Of a DNA stretch of 64,000 nucleotides, positions 19,041 through 26,756 are shown one piece after another. Position 1 is the stretch's first letter. Each line of letters begins with the position of its first letter. Under the pieces are notes generated by a model that saw only the letters and a list, made by a program, of their open reading frames with translations, searched no databases and was not told where the DNA came from. The stretch covers positions 1 to 64,000 of the forward strand of contig DUDS01000015.1 in assembly GCA_004769085.1 (NCBI GenBank). Direction: 5' to 3'. The DNA comes from Candidatus Melainabacteria bacterium SSGW_16. Lineage in GTDB: Bacteria; Cyanobacteriota; Vampirovibrionia; 2-02-FULL-35-15. The position numbers and the translations under genes were made by a program.

Positions 19041-19538
19041 ATGGCACAGGACTTTAGTTTTGACATAGTAAGTAAAGTTGATCTGCAGACCCTTGATAAT
19101 GCAGTAAACAATGCTATGAAAGAAATTAAAAACAGATATGATTTAAAAAATACAAGTAGTTCCATAGAAATTGAAAAAAACACACAGGAAATAACCATGA
19201 TTTCAGATTCAGATATGCAAATGGATCAGGTTGCACAGGTTCTCTATCAGAAAATGATAAAACTCGGGCTTAATATGAAATCAATTAAATCAAAAGGAAG
19301 AGAGAAAGCTGGTGGTGATAAAGTTCGCGAAGCTTTCACTACAGTAAATGGGATTGAACAGGAAACAGCAAAAAAAATTGTAAAAGACATTAAAGATCTA
19401 AAACTTAAAGTTCAGGCATCAATACAAGGCGACCAAATAAGGATATCAGGCAAAACCAAAGACGATTTACAGTCAGCAATAACACTGTGCAGGCAAAACG
19501 ATTATGGTATTCCTCTTCAGTTTGTGAATTATAGGTAG
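19041..19538 (+). CDS. YajQ family nucleotide-binding protein
   Basis: The 165-residue protein is full length for YajQ (DUF520): MAQDFSFDIVSKVDLQTLDNAVNN at the start, then NRYDLKNTSSSIE, SKGREKAGGDKVRE and LKLKVQASIQGDQIRISGKTKDDLQ. YajQ has two ferredoxin-like halves and binds nucleotides and tRNA; a Xanthomonas member is a cyclic-di-GMP-binding regulator. The role in this organism is unknown. Start ATG 19041. The preceding 218 bp hold no recognised element. Its stop is 7 bp from the stop of the DedA-like gene on the other strand. Confidence 0.95.
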   Translation: MAQDFSFDIVSKVDLQTLDNAVNNAMKEIKNRYDLKNTSSSIEIEKNTQEITMISDSDMQMDQVAQVLYQKMIKLGLNMKSIKSKGREKAGGDKVREAFTTVNGIEQETAKKIVKDIKDLKLKVQASIQGDQIRISGKTKDDLQSAITLCRQNDYGIPLQFVNYR

Positions 19539-19545
19539 CCCGTGG

Positions 19546-20109
19546 CTATGCTTTAGCAAATTTTTTCTTGCATTGAATAACTAAAAATATTAAAACTGCT
19601 ACACCAAGAACAATTAACAAGAATGTCCTTTCAAATTCACTTCGCAGCTGTTCTCCGATAAAGCTCGCTGTATTTGCTACAAGTATATATCTGATACTTC
19701 TTACAGGAAAACTTACAGCAGCAAATAATATAGGATTAAACTTCATTAAACCACTTCCAAGGGTAAGAGCTTTATATGGAATAGGAGTAAATGCATCAAT
19801 TACAATTGCCCACACACCGTATTTTCTAAACATCCCTTCTACTTTAATAATAAACTTACTGTTAGGAAAAATTTTATCTACAATGGTTCTCCCGCCAAAT
19901 CTTCCCACGCAATAACCAATACAACCACCAATAACCGATCCCAGGCTACATATCATCGCCAGTGTTGTAGGATTTGCTACTTTTTGTATTGATAATCCTG
20001 ATAATAAAAAATCTGGAGGTAAAGGTAAAATAAAACCATCAAAGAAAGCATTAAAAAACAATCCAGTGCTACCATATTGTTTAAAGAATTCTTTTATACC
20101 TTCAAGCAT
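19546..20109 (-). CDS. DedA/VTT-domain membrane protein
   Basis: A 187-residue polytopic membrane protein with the VTT signature: NAFFDGFILPLPPDFLL, the GCIGYCVGRFGGR motif, and FTPIPYKALTLGSG followed by a final hydrophobic helix (LLIVLGVAVLIFLVI). DedA-family members act in membrane lipid or undecaprenyl-phosphate transport and membrane homeostasis. I start it at ATG 20109 (MLEGIKEFF); a TTG at 20121 would add four residues. The start lies only 6 bp from the start of hisC on the opposite strand, and neither has a visible Shine-Dalgarno site. Confidence 0.9.
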   Translation of the reverse strand: MLEGIKEFFKQYGSTGLFFNAFFDGFILPLPPDFLLSGLSIQKVANPTTLAMICSLGSVIGGCIGYCVGRFGGRTIVDKIFPNSKFIIKVEGMFRKYGVWAIVIDAFTPIPYKALTLGSGLMKFNPILFAAVSFPVRSIRYILVANTASFIGEQLRSEFERTFLLIVLGVAVLIFLVIQCKKKFAKA

Positions 20110-20115
20110 AAAACA

Positions 20116-21246
20116 ATGCAAAAAAAACCTGTGGCAAAAATAAACGCAAAAAAGAACTTACGCCCTCTTATACTCGACCTGCACCAGTATACAGCAGGAA
20201 GGTCTATTGAAGAAATAGCACATAAATATCATATTGATCCTTCAAGGATTTTAAAACTGGGCAGCAATGAAAATGTTCTGGGCTCCTCACTAAAAGCAAA
20301 AATTGCAGCAACCTTTGCACTTGATAAGGTAAATATTTATCCTGAAGTTACATCCGACAAATTAGCAAATAAAATTAAAAAAATAAATAGACTTAAAAAC
20401 GTTGAGGTTGTTGTTGGAAATGGCATGGACCACATATTTGAGATGCTTGCAAGGTTATTTCTGAACAATGGTGATGAAACTATCATTTCTGTACCCACCT
20501 TTACACCTTATGAACTTGTAACTCTATGGGCAGGTGCAAAACCAAGACTTATACCGCTTCTGAAAAACAGTTATCAGATGAACATAAAAAAAATTCTTGA
20601 TTCAGTAAATAAAAAAACAAAAATTATTTTTATATGTTCTCCAAACAATCCCACAGGGAATCTAATGAATTCAGATGACATAAAACACATACTTGAATCC
20701 ACGGATAAAATTGTTTTTCTGGATGAAGCATATACAGAATTTCCGGGTAATTCGCTTATAAAATGGATTGAAAAATATCCACATCTTATAATAGGAAGAA
20801 CTTTCTCAAAAATATTCGGACTGGCAGGATACAGGGTTGGATATGCCTTTATACATAAAAGCCTTGTCACTTATTATCTAAATTCAATTACTCCATTTAC
20901 AGTCTCAAGACCAGCGCAGTCAGCAGCATTAGCTGCCCTGGATGATCATGACTTTTTTAATAAAAGTGTTCAAATGGTAAAAGAAGCAAAAGAGTATTAT
21001 TCCAGGGAGTTAAGCAAATCCGGAATTAAATACATTCCAACAGATGCAAATTTCATTACAATTGACACAAAACCAAATAAAGCAAAACTAATTGCAACAA
21101 AACTACTTGAAAAAGGGATCATAGTCAGGGATTGTTCATCATTTGGTTACGGAGCAGAATATTTTCTAAGAATTACATTTGGAACAAAAGAACAAAATAA
21201 AAGAGTTATTGATGCATTAAGGACAAATATCCATTTGTGTCAATAG
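20116..21246 (+). CDS. hisC: Histidinol-phosphate aminotransferase
   Basis: PLP-dependent class II-like aminotransferase that converts imidazole-acetol phosphate to L-histidinol phosphate. Family features are LGSNENVLGSS near the N-terminus, GNGMDHIFEMLARLF, PTFTPYELV, CSPNNPTGNL, DEAYTEF, and GRTFSKIFGLAGYRVGY with the PLP-binding Lys. The C-terminus has FLRITFGTKEQN with the phosphate-binding Arg. I use ATG 20116 (377 aa); a TTG at 20077 is in frame but lies inside the divergent DedA gene. No other his gene is present. A lone HisC may also act on aromatic amino acids or cobalamin precursors. Its stop codon lies in a short tandem repeat. Confidence 0.92.
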   Translation: MQKKPVAKINAKKNLRPLILDLHQYTAGRSIEEIAHKYHIDPSRILKLGSNENVLGSSLKAKIAATFALDKVNIYPEVTSDKLANKIKKINRLKNVEVVVGNGMDHIFEMLARLFLNNGDETIISVPTFTPYELVTLWAGAKPRLIPLLKNSYQMNIKKILDSVNKKTKIIFICSPNNPTGNLMNSDDIKHILESTDKIVFLDEAYTEFPGNSLIKWIEKYPHLIIGRTFSKIFGLAGYRVGYAFIHKSLVTYYLNSITPFTVSRPAQSAALAALDDHDFFNKSVQMVKEAKEYYSRELSKSGIKYIPTDANFITIDTKPNKAKLIATKLLEKGIIVRDCSSFGYGAEYFLRITFGTKEQNKRVIDALRTNIHLCQ

Positions 21247-21270
21247 GTGTGTCAATAGGTGTGTCAATAG
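21237..21270. repeat. 12-bp tandem repeat across two convergent stop codons
   Basis: GTGTCAATAG occurs three times, at 21237, 21249 and 21261, separated by GT. The first copy contains the TAG stop of hisC; the third contains the TCA that is the TGA stop of the glycosyltransferase on the minus strand. Each unit holds a potential stop for both convergent frames. Confidence 0.9.
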
Positions 21271-22568
21271 GACTGTATCCTCTCTGAATAATCTCTGATA
21301 ACCCTTACTGCTTCTTCCTCTGCAATATAACTTCTTGCAAGCTTGGTTATGTCTTTTGCACTTGCAGCATATGCAGGTTCATTCAGCATATGCTGAACCT
21401 GATCAAATAAAGCACCATTATTTAACTCTTTATATGATAGTTTTGTTGCAATACCAAGCTCACAAAGTCTCTTTGCATTTGATTCCTGCTCCACCTGATA
21501 AGTATCAGGAACAACAAGCATTGGCAGTCCTAAAGTTATAAGCTCCATGGCTGTACTGTGCCCAGCCTGGTTAATTACCAGATCTGCATTCAGATAGTAG
21601 CCTGCAGGATTATCTACAAAACCAACAAGAAACAGATTTGGGAGATTAACATCAGAGGTAAAATTACCAAGCACTATAAATAAAACTTCAGGCATTCGTT
21701 TAGCCAGATTTAAAACAGCATCAAATAAAGGTCTTCTGTATTTATGTCCTCCTAATGTACAAACAATACGTTTTTTAAAATTATGGTATTGCACAGGGAG
21801 AAACTTCCTATAATCACTGTCAACAATTAATTTCCAGCTCCAGGGTAAGAGCGGTCCTATAAACCGTTGTTTCTTTTTTACAAAATTTTCATTGTAATAA
21901 AGTGGAAGTCCAACTGAATACGGTGGTGGTAAATCAGGAATAAAAATTTCATCTGTAGCTTTAAGCCAATCTTTAACTACTTTCAATACAAAAGGTTCTG
22001 CAGCATTGGTAATAACAGCCTTAGTTCCTGCTCTAAGCCATTCTCTGAACGGTTTTTCTATAAGACTTCCCTCAAGATCATTAATTTCAACATCAAAAAA
22101 CGGTGCAAATGTAGTCTGATTTGTAAGGAGTATGCACGGCAACCCAAGTTTATTTGCAGCAAAAACAGGTGCAGTTCTGGAATCAGAAACAACACAGGTA
22201 ATCCCATAATTCTGCATTATTTTTTTCTCTTCCCTGATTATCTGGTTAATTGCAACAGGCCATGAACTGTTTTTTATAATCGTTAACCCAATATCAAAAT
22301 TACCATCCTTGCCTACAAAGCTTACTTCAGGACTTATTTCAACAGTTGTATATGGAGTATTTTTCAGTCTGTTAAATACATAACCATAGCTGCCTAGAAC
22401 CACTTCACCTCTGCCAAGCTGCTTTGCAATTGCAAGACATCTGCTTGAATGACCGTATCCTTCTCCATTAATTGAAAAATAAATTTTATGTTTTAGTTCT
22501 TTACAGGGAAAGTTACTACTTGTAACCTGTATGTTTTTAATATCCTGTTGTAAGACTCTATCATCCAT
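21264..22568 (-). CDS. MurG/UGT-like (GT-B) glycosyltransferase
   Basis: A 434-residue GT-B protein. The N-terminal domain has KIYFSINGEGYGHSSRCLAIAKQL (glycine-rich loop with the GH motif) and VVSDSRTAPVFAANKLGLPCILLTNQ. The C-terminal donor domain has RIVCTLGGHKYRRPLFDAVL and NADLVINQAGHSTAMELITLGLPMLVVP...QESNAKRLCELG, matching the GT28/UGT sugar-nucleotide pocket. The closest recognisable group is the 'glycosyltransferase family protein' set near MJ1255, not true MurG. Donor and acceptor are unknown; cell-surface glycan or lipid glycosylation is inferred. Start ATG 22568. It is divergent from the pstB-like gene. Confidence 0.85.
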   Translation of the reverse strand: MDDRVLQQDIKNIQVTSSNFPCKELKHKIYFSINGEGYGHSSRCLAIAKQLGRGEVVLGSYGYVFNRLKNTPYTTVEISPEVSFVGKDGNFDIGLTIIKNSSWPVAINQIIREEKKIMQNYGITCVVSDSRTAPVFAANKLGLPCILLTNQTTFAPFFDVEINDLEGSLIEKPFREWLRAGTKAVITNAAEPFVLKVVKDWLKATDEIFIPDLPPPYSVGLPLYYNENFVKKKQRFIGPLLPWSWKLIVDSDYRKFLPVQYHNFKKRIVCTLGGHKYRRPLFDAVLNLAKRMPEVLFIVLGNFTSDVNLPNLFLVGFVDNPAGYYLNADLVINQAGHSTAMELITLGLPMLVVPDTYQVEQESNAKRLCELGIATKLSYKELNNGALFDQVQHMLNEPAYAASAKDITKLARSYIAEEEAVRVIRDYSERIQSY

Positions 22569-22718
22569 AATACTAGTTTGAGTTCTGGCTTATATATTAT
22601 AAGCCAATATAAATTTTAAAGGATTTTAGTTAATTTCTTACTTAAAACAGTCTATTCAGTTTCAGGGATAATACACAAGTCCTTATGTTAAAATCCTCTG
22701 TGTTTGCTGGTTTCTAAC

Positions 22719-23507
22719 ATGATAAAAGATACACAAAAAAATACAGTAATCAAATTAAAGAGTGTTAACTGCTATTACAATAATTTTCTTGCTGTTAAGG
22801 ATGTCTCCCTTGAAATAGAAGCAAATAAAATATCTGCATTCATAGGACCATCAGGCTGTGGAAAATCAACGGTTTTAAGAACACTAAACAGAATGAATGA
22901 TACTGTACCAGGAGCAAAAATTACCGGCTCAGTATTAATCCAGAACGATGACATCTATAAAAATGGAATAGATCTTATAGAGCTGAGAAGAAAAGTAGGA
23001 ATGGTTTTTCAAAGACCATACCCCTTTCCTATGAGTATTTATGACAACGTTGCATACGGACCAAGAATGCACGGGATAAAGGAAAAAAACATACTGGATG
23101 AAATTATTGAAAGTAGTCTCAAACAATCTGCACTCTGGGATGAAGTACATGACAAACTCCATGACCATGCATATGAACTTTCCGGAGGTCAACAACAAAG
23201 ACTCTGTATAGCAAGAGCTCTTGCAGTAGAACCTGAGATACTTTTGCTTGATGAACCTTGCTCAGCACTTGATCCTATTGCAACTTTAAAAATAGAAGAT
23301 TTGTTAAATGAGTTAAAAAAAGAATTGACCATCGTAATAGTCACTCATAATATGCAGCAGGCAAGCAGAATTTCAGACAATACTGCTTTCTTCTGGACTA
23401 CAGAAGAAAGAACCGGATTTCTTGTTGAGTACAGCGCAACAGCAGAAATTTTCAGTAGTCCGCAGGATAAAAGAACAGAAGATTACATTACCGGAAGATT
23501 TGGTTAA
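22719..23507 (+). CDS. pstB: Phosphate ABC transporter ATP-binding protein (PstB-like)
   Basis: The ATPase has Walker [10 protein letters not shown], the PstB-specific continuation [11 protein letters not shown]-loop [21 protein letters not shown], signature [16 protein letters not shown], Walker [14 protein letters not shown], and the switch His in [13 protein letters not shown]. The [12 protein letters not shown] and THNMQQA features are diagnostic for PstB. I prefer ATG 22719 to the in-frame TTG 22704; neither has a clear ribosome site. PstS, PstC, PstA and PhoU are absent from this window, so the gene appears detached from its operon. The next gene starts 1 nt after its stop, so they are likely cotranscribed. 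Confidence 0.93.
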   Translation: MIKDTQKNTVIKLKSVNCYYNNFLAVKDVSLEIEANKISAFIGPSGCGKSTVLRTLNRMNDTVPGAKITGSVLIQNDDIYKNGIDLIELRRKVGMVFQRPYPFPMSIYDNVAYGPRMHGIKEKNILDEIIESSLKQSALWDEVHDKLHDHAYELSGGQQQRLCIARALAVEPEILLLDEPCSALDPIATLKIEDLLNELKKELTIVIVTHNMQQASRISDNTAFFWTTEERTGFLVEYSATAEIFSSPQDKRTEDYITGRFG

Positions 23508-23508
23508 T

Positions 23509-23985
23509 ATGGCTGAAATAGTCACATTAGATCAATTACCTCACAAAATTGAATTTATCCGTTCAAGGAATAAAAATTTAAAGTTTGTAGCCACAAACGG
23601 CTGCTTTGATATTTTACACGTTGGTCATATAAGATATCTTCAAAAAGCAAAACAACTTGGCGATGTTCTTATTGTTGGCATAAACAGTGACTCATCAGTA
23701 AAAAAAATTAAAGGGTTGAACAGGCCTCTTAATTTACAGAATGAAAGAGCAGAAGTGCTTGCTTCACTTTCATGTGTAGATATTGTGAGTATATTTAACG
23801 AAGAAACTGCTGAAAAATTTCTAACGATGGTAAAACCTGATATTTATGTTAAAGGCGGAGATTATGATCCAGATAATCTTCCCGAAGCACCTTTGGTTAA
23901 AAGTATCGGTGCAAAAGTAGTAATTATCCCTTTTGTACCTGGATACTCTACTACCAGCACTATTGAAAGGCTTAAAAAAAATTAA
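23509..23985 (+). CDS. rfaE2: RfaE2/HldE C-terminal-type adenylyltransferase (D-glycero-beta-D-manno-heptose 1-phosphate)
   Basis: A 158-residue cytidylyltransferase-fold protein equal to the C-terminal domain of HldE. It has TNGCFDILHVGHIRYLQKAK with the HxGH nucleotide-binding motif, IVGINSDSSVKKIKG, RAEVLASLSCVD, YVKGGDYDPDNLPE, and PGYSTTSTIERL (the ISTTSRIE-like end). Heptose activation feeds lipopolysaccharide core or S-layer glycan synthesis, suggesting an envelope with heptose-containing glycan. Start ATG 23509 is 1 nt after the pstB stop; GGAAG lies 12 nt upstream. A longer in-frame start inside pstB is unlikely. The kinase partner (RfaE1 part) is not in the window. Confidence 0.92.
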   Translation: MAEIVTLDQLPHKIEFIRSRNKNLKFVATNGCFDILHVGHIRYLQKAKQLGDVLIVGINSDSSVKKIKGLNRPLNLQNERAEVLASLSCVDIVSIFNEETAEKFLTMVKPDIYVKGGDYDPDNLPEAPLVKSIGAKVVIIPFVPGYSTTSTIERLKKN

Positions 23986-24088
23986 GCTCTGGGACTATCT
24001 TTTTTAAAACCTGATTTGCTATTATAAAATTAAGAGAACATTAAGGAACCTAATTCCTAATAAAACAACATTATTTAAGGAGATATAT

Positions 24089-24325
24089 ATGGAAAACCAC
24101 CAATACTCTAAAGAGCAGGTACCGCATGTGCTTAACTGGCAAATTGCCTATGCAGCCAGAGAACTAAGGCATAAAAAGAAGGTAACCCTAAGCTGCCTTA
24201 AAGGGGATGCAGGTTTAATTCTTGAACAAATATGTTCTTTCAGTAACTCAAGCCCGGTAAGAACAAAAACCTTTCCAAAGTCAAATTCCACAGAAGTCTT
24301 AATGGAAATATTCCAAACAGCATAA
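24089..24325 (+). CDS. Small hypothetical protein (78 aa)
   Basis: I do not recognise this 78-residue protein. It is soluble and basic in the middle, with two Cys (SCLKGDAG, EQICSFS). A textbook AAGGAG stands 8 nt before the ATG, and a strong intrinsic terminator follows within 10 bp, so it is very probably a real, well-translated single-gene unit. No motif allows a functional guess. Confidence 0.8.
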   Translation: MENHQYSKEQVPHVLNWQIAYAARELRHKKKVTLSCLKGDAGLILEQICSFSNSSPVRTKTFPKSNSTEVLMEIFQTA

Positions 24326-24334
24326 TAAAGAACA

Positions 24335-24361
24335 AAAAAGGCGCCTTATGGGCGCCTTTTT
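24335..24361. terminator. Strong bidirectional intrinsic terminator
   Basis: AAAAAGGCGCC and GGCGCCTTTTT form a perfect 11-bp stem around a TTATG loop. The A and T runs on either side let it end transcripts from both the 78-aa gene (plus) and the 66-aa gene (minus). Confidence 0.95.
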
Positions 24362-24380
24362 AATTATATTGGTTAATCCC

Positions 24381-24581
24381 TTATATTCCGCCTGCTTCTT
24401 CGGGAATATCCAGCTCATCACCTAATTTTTCCTCAAGGTTATCTACAAACTCAAGCATTAAACCAAGCTTTCTTAGTTTGTCTTCCTTAAAGATGATCTC
24501 TTTAGCTATGTCTTTTCTTCTATGATACAGTTCGCTAAGATCTTTTGCCAAAGTTCTAAATTCATCAGTTAATGTAGCCAT
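24381..24581 (-). CDS. Small coiled-coil hypothetical protein (66 aa)
   Basis: A 66-residue, almost entirely helical protein rich in Lys, Glu and Leu (LAKDLSELYHRRKDIAKEI, LEFVDNLEEKLGDEL), probably a coiled coil. AAAGGGGC lies a few bases before the ATG at 24581, supporting translation. It is the last gene before the shared terminator, with the 560-aa gene 170 bp upstream on the same strand. Function unknown. Confidence 0.75.
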   Translation of the reverse strand: MATLTDEFRTLAKDLSELYHRRKDIAKEIIFKEDKLRKLGLMLEFVDNLEEKLGDELDIPEEAGGI

Positions 24582-24751
24582 AATGCCCCTTTTGTTTTTA
24601 AAAGCTGACCAAGATTAAACTTCGGCACCTTTTAACTTTTAAATAGTGAGGCTAACCCAAAACCAGGGGTATCCTGTAAAGATTTTCAATACAAATATTG
24701 CTGACTGTTATCTGAAAAAAAATTGAAACTTAATTATATAGGATAAAAATA

Positions 24752-26434
24752 CTAGGTAGTGCCAGGCTGAACACCTTTATTGAACCTGTTTCCGACAAAG
24801 CCTCTTATGGCTCCCAAAACTGATTTAAAGTTTTGTATAAGACCACTAATGCCTAATTTAATATCAAGTTTTGGAAACAAATGAATCATTTTTGCATTTA
24901 ATACGCTTAAAATTTCTTTTCTGAAATTACCTAAATGATCCACTAATAAATCATTCACTGGAGGATTTGCAATCCTTAAGAATCTAATAAGTCCACCAAG
25001 GAAACCTCTCTTAAATACATGAGCAAGTATTGGAATAAACAAATTCTGTATTGAATAAATTAGCCCGAATGTGCTTGTTACTCTTTTAATGGTATCTTCA
25101 CTTATTGAACGAACTCCTTTTACAATACCTAAAATTATTCTTGAAACAACACTTCCTCCAGGGAGATCCTTAAATACTTCGTCTATGTTTGACTTCTCTC
25201 CTTTTTTCAGATAATCACAAAGCTTCTTAATAAAAGTTGGATTCTCAACATACTGAGCTGCAAATTTCTGATAGTTTTTATTTTTACTGGAGAAAAGCCA
25301 TAACATTCCATTTAAAAGCAGGGATGATAATGTAGTATTTTTCCCAAACAATCTTTCAAACGCATCATTTACATCTTTTACTATTCTCTGTAGTCCATAT
25401 TCCTCATGGTTGTAATCGGTAAGTTTAACTTCATCCACTACTACACCCTCAGGGTTCTGAACAACTCCATGTACAGCAGGATTCTTTCTCTCAGTATTAT
25501 TATTTACGAACAAATTGCCTGAAACTGATCTTATACTTCTGACCTCTTTCATTAAATTCCCCAGAAGTTCAGTAAAATAATCACCAATCCATGGATTTAA
25601 AATCACCATCATATTTGCAAATTTTGAAAATAACCCCTTCTGAGAATCTTCCTTTTCATTAATAAACCATGGCATTAAAATATTCTGCGCAGTAAATACT
25701 ACAGGGAATATACTCACAATCCAGTCTGGCAAGCCGCTACTTATACCTATAATTTTTGAAGAAAGTTTAGCAATTTCTTTTTTCTGTCCAGCATTATCAT
25801 CTTCCTGAAATGCAGTGTGAAGATATGATTCTGCTTTTCCCCTGTCAGTTCTCTTAAGCCTAAGATACTCAGTGAATACTTTTACAAAAGCAGGATCCTT
25901 CAGCATTTTATCTATTTTCTGCGGGATGGATTCTTTCCCATCATCTTCTATCCCAAGCCTCTGCAAATACATTAATAGCATCCATGCAGAAGAACTTGTT
26001 CTTCTATCGTATACACGGCTAAGCATGTCAGAAATATTCCTAAGCAGGTCATGAACTTTCTGTTCATCATTTGAAAAGCCTAAAAATCTATCTGTTGCTT
26101 CTATAACATATGCAGTATTTGGATTTAAATCTTTTCCCTGTTTTTGATCACTTAAATCAATGCTTTTCCCCTGTAAATTTTCAGGAGTCATTAAACCATC
26201 GGTAAATTCTTTCCCTTTGGTACTGCCGAATTGAAGAATATATCTCCCGGGACTAATAGCCGAAGGAGTAAATCTTACCTCATCAGGTTGTAATTCCCCC
26301 TTTGTGTCAACTTTTACTGCTTCAATTTTATCTACTTTCTCAGCCTCTCCAACAGGCACAAAAAGCCTTAGCCTGGTGCGAACCTGATCACTCCCGCTTC
26401 TTAAAACTGAAACTGATTTTAATGCCTGTACCAT
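24752..26434 (-). CDS. Hypothetical protein with an internal duplication (560 aa)
   Basis: I do not recognise the family. An N-terminal beta-rich part (about 1-115) precedes two similar alpha-helical units at roughly residues 140-315 and 370-545. Matching blocks include AQNILMPWF versus IQNLFIPIL, then ILNPWIGDYFTELLGNLMKEVRSI versus IANPPVNDLLVDHLGNFRKEILSV, and FVKVFTEYL versus FIKKLCDYL upstream of them. The helices are amphipathic with hydrophobic faces; no signal peptide is apparent. ATG at 26434, with a long inverted repeat in the leader 16 bp upstream. Possibly membrane-associated structural protein; function unknown. Confidence 0.8.
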   Translation of the reverse strand: MVQALKSVSVLRSGSDQVRTRLRLFVPVGEAEKVDKIEAVKVDTKGELQPDEVRFTPSAISPGRYILQFGSTKGKEFTDGLMTPENLQGKSIDLSDQKQGKDLNPNTAYVIEATDRFLGFSNDEQKVHDLLRNISDMLSRVYDRRTSSSAWMLLMYLQRLGIEDDGKESIPQKIDKMLKDPAFVKVFTEYLRLKRTDRGKAESYLHTAFQEDDNAGQKKEIAKLSSKIIGISSGLPDWIVSIFPVVFTAQNILMPWFINEKEDSQKGLFSKFANMMVILNPWIGDYFTELLGNLMKEVRSIRSVSGNLFVNNNTERKNPAVHGVVQNPEGVVVDEVKLTDYNHEEYGLQRIVKDVNDAFERLFGKNTTLSSLLLNGMLWLFSSKNKNYQKFAAQYVENPTFIKKLCDYLKKGEKSNIDEVFKDLPGGSVVSRIILGIVKGVRSISEDTIKRVTSTFGLIYSIQNLFIPILAHVFKRGFLGGLIRFLRIANPPVNDLLVDHLGNFRKEILSVLNAKMIHLFPKLDIKLGISGLIQNFKSVLGAIRGFVGNRFNKGVQPGTT

Positions 26435-26449
26435 TTAATAAATAACCAT

Positions 26450-26511
26450 GGCCAAAAGCATCAATACCTGATCTAATAACATTTAGATAGTATGCTTAAA
26501 TACTTTTGGCC
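26450..26511 (-). promoter_or_regulatory. Nested inverted repeat in the leader of the 560-aa gene
   Basis: Outer arms GGCCAAAAG (26450-26458) and CTTTTGGCC (26503-26511) are perfectly complementary. Between them ATCTAA and TTAGAT form a second 6-bp pair around TAACAT. The element ends 16 bp before the start codon of the minus-strand gene, so a transcript starting upstream would carry a structured leader. The rest of the 320-bp divergent gap to 26756 is AT-rich with a short direct repeat, AACCTAAAAAG, and presumably the promoters of both genes. Confidence 0.5.
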
Positions 26512-26756
26512 TTTATAAGAATCAAGCTTTCAAGCCGATTTTATCAATCCTTAACCAGTAAAAGGAACTTTTTCTTAACCTAAAAAGATTAATTAAAAAT
26601 TATTAGTTTCAAAACCACTATTTTTACCCCTCCAAAAGTTAAAGAATTCACCCAAATAACCTAAAAAGCTTAATTCTTTTAACCATTTTACGGGTATAAA
26701 AACTAGAGTCGCTTGTTTATCAAGTTAGATTTCTATTTTTTTGAAAGGGTGGATCT

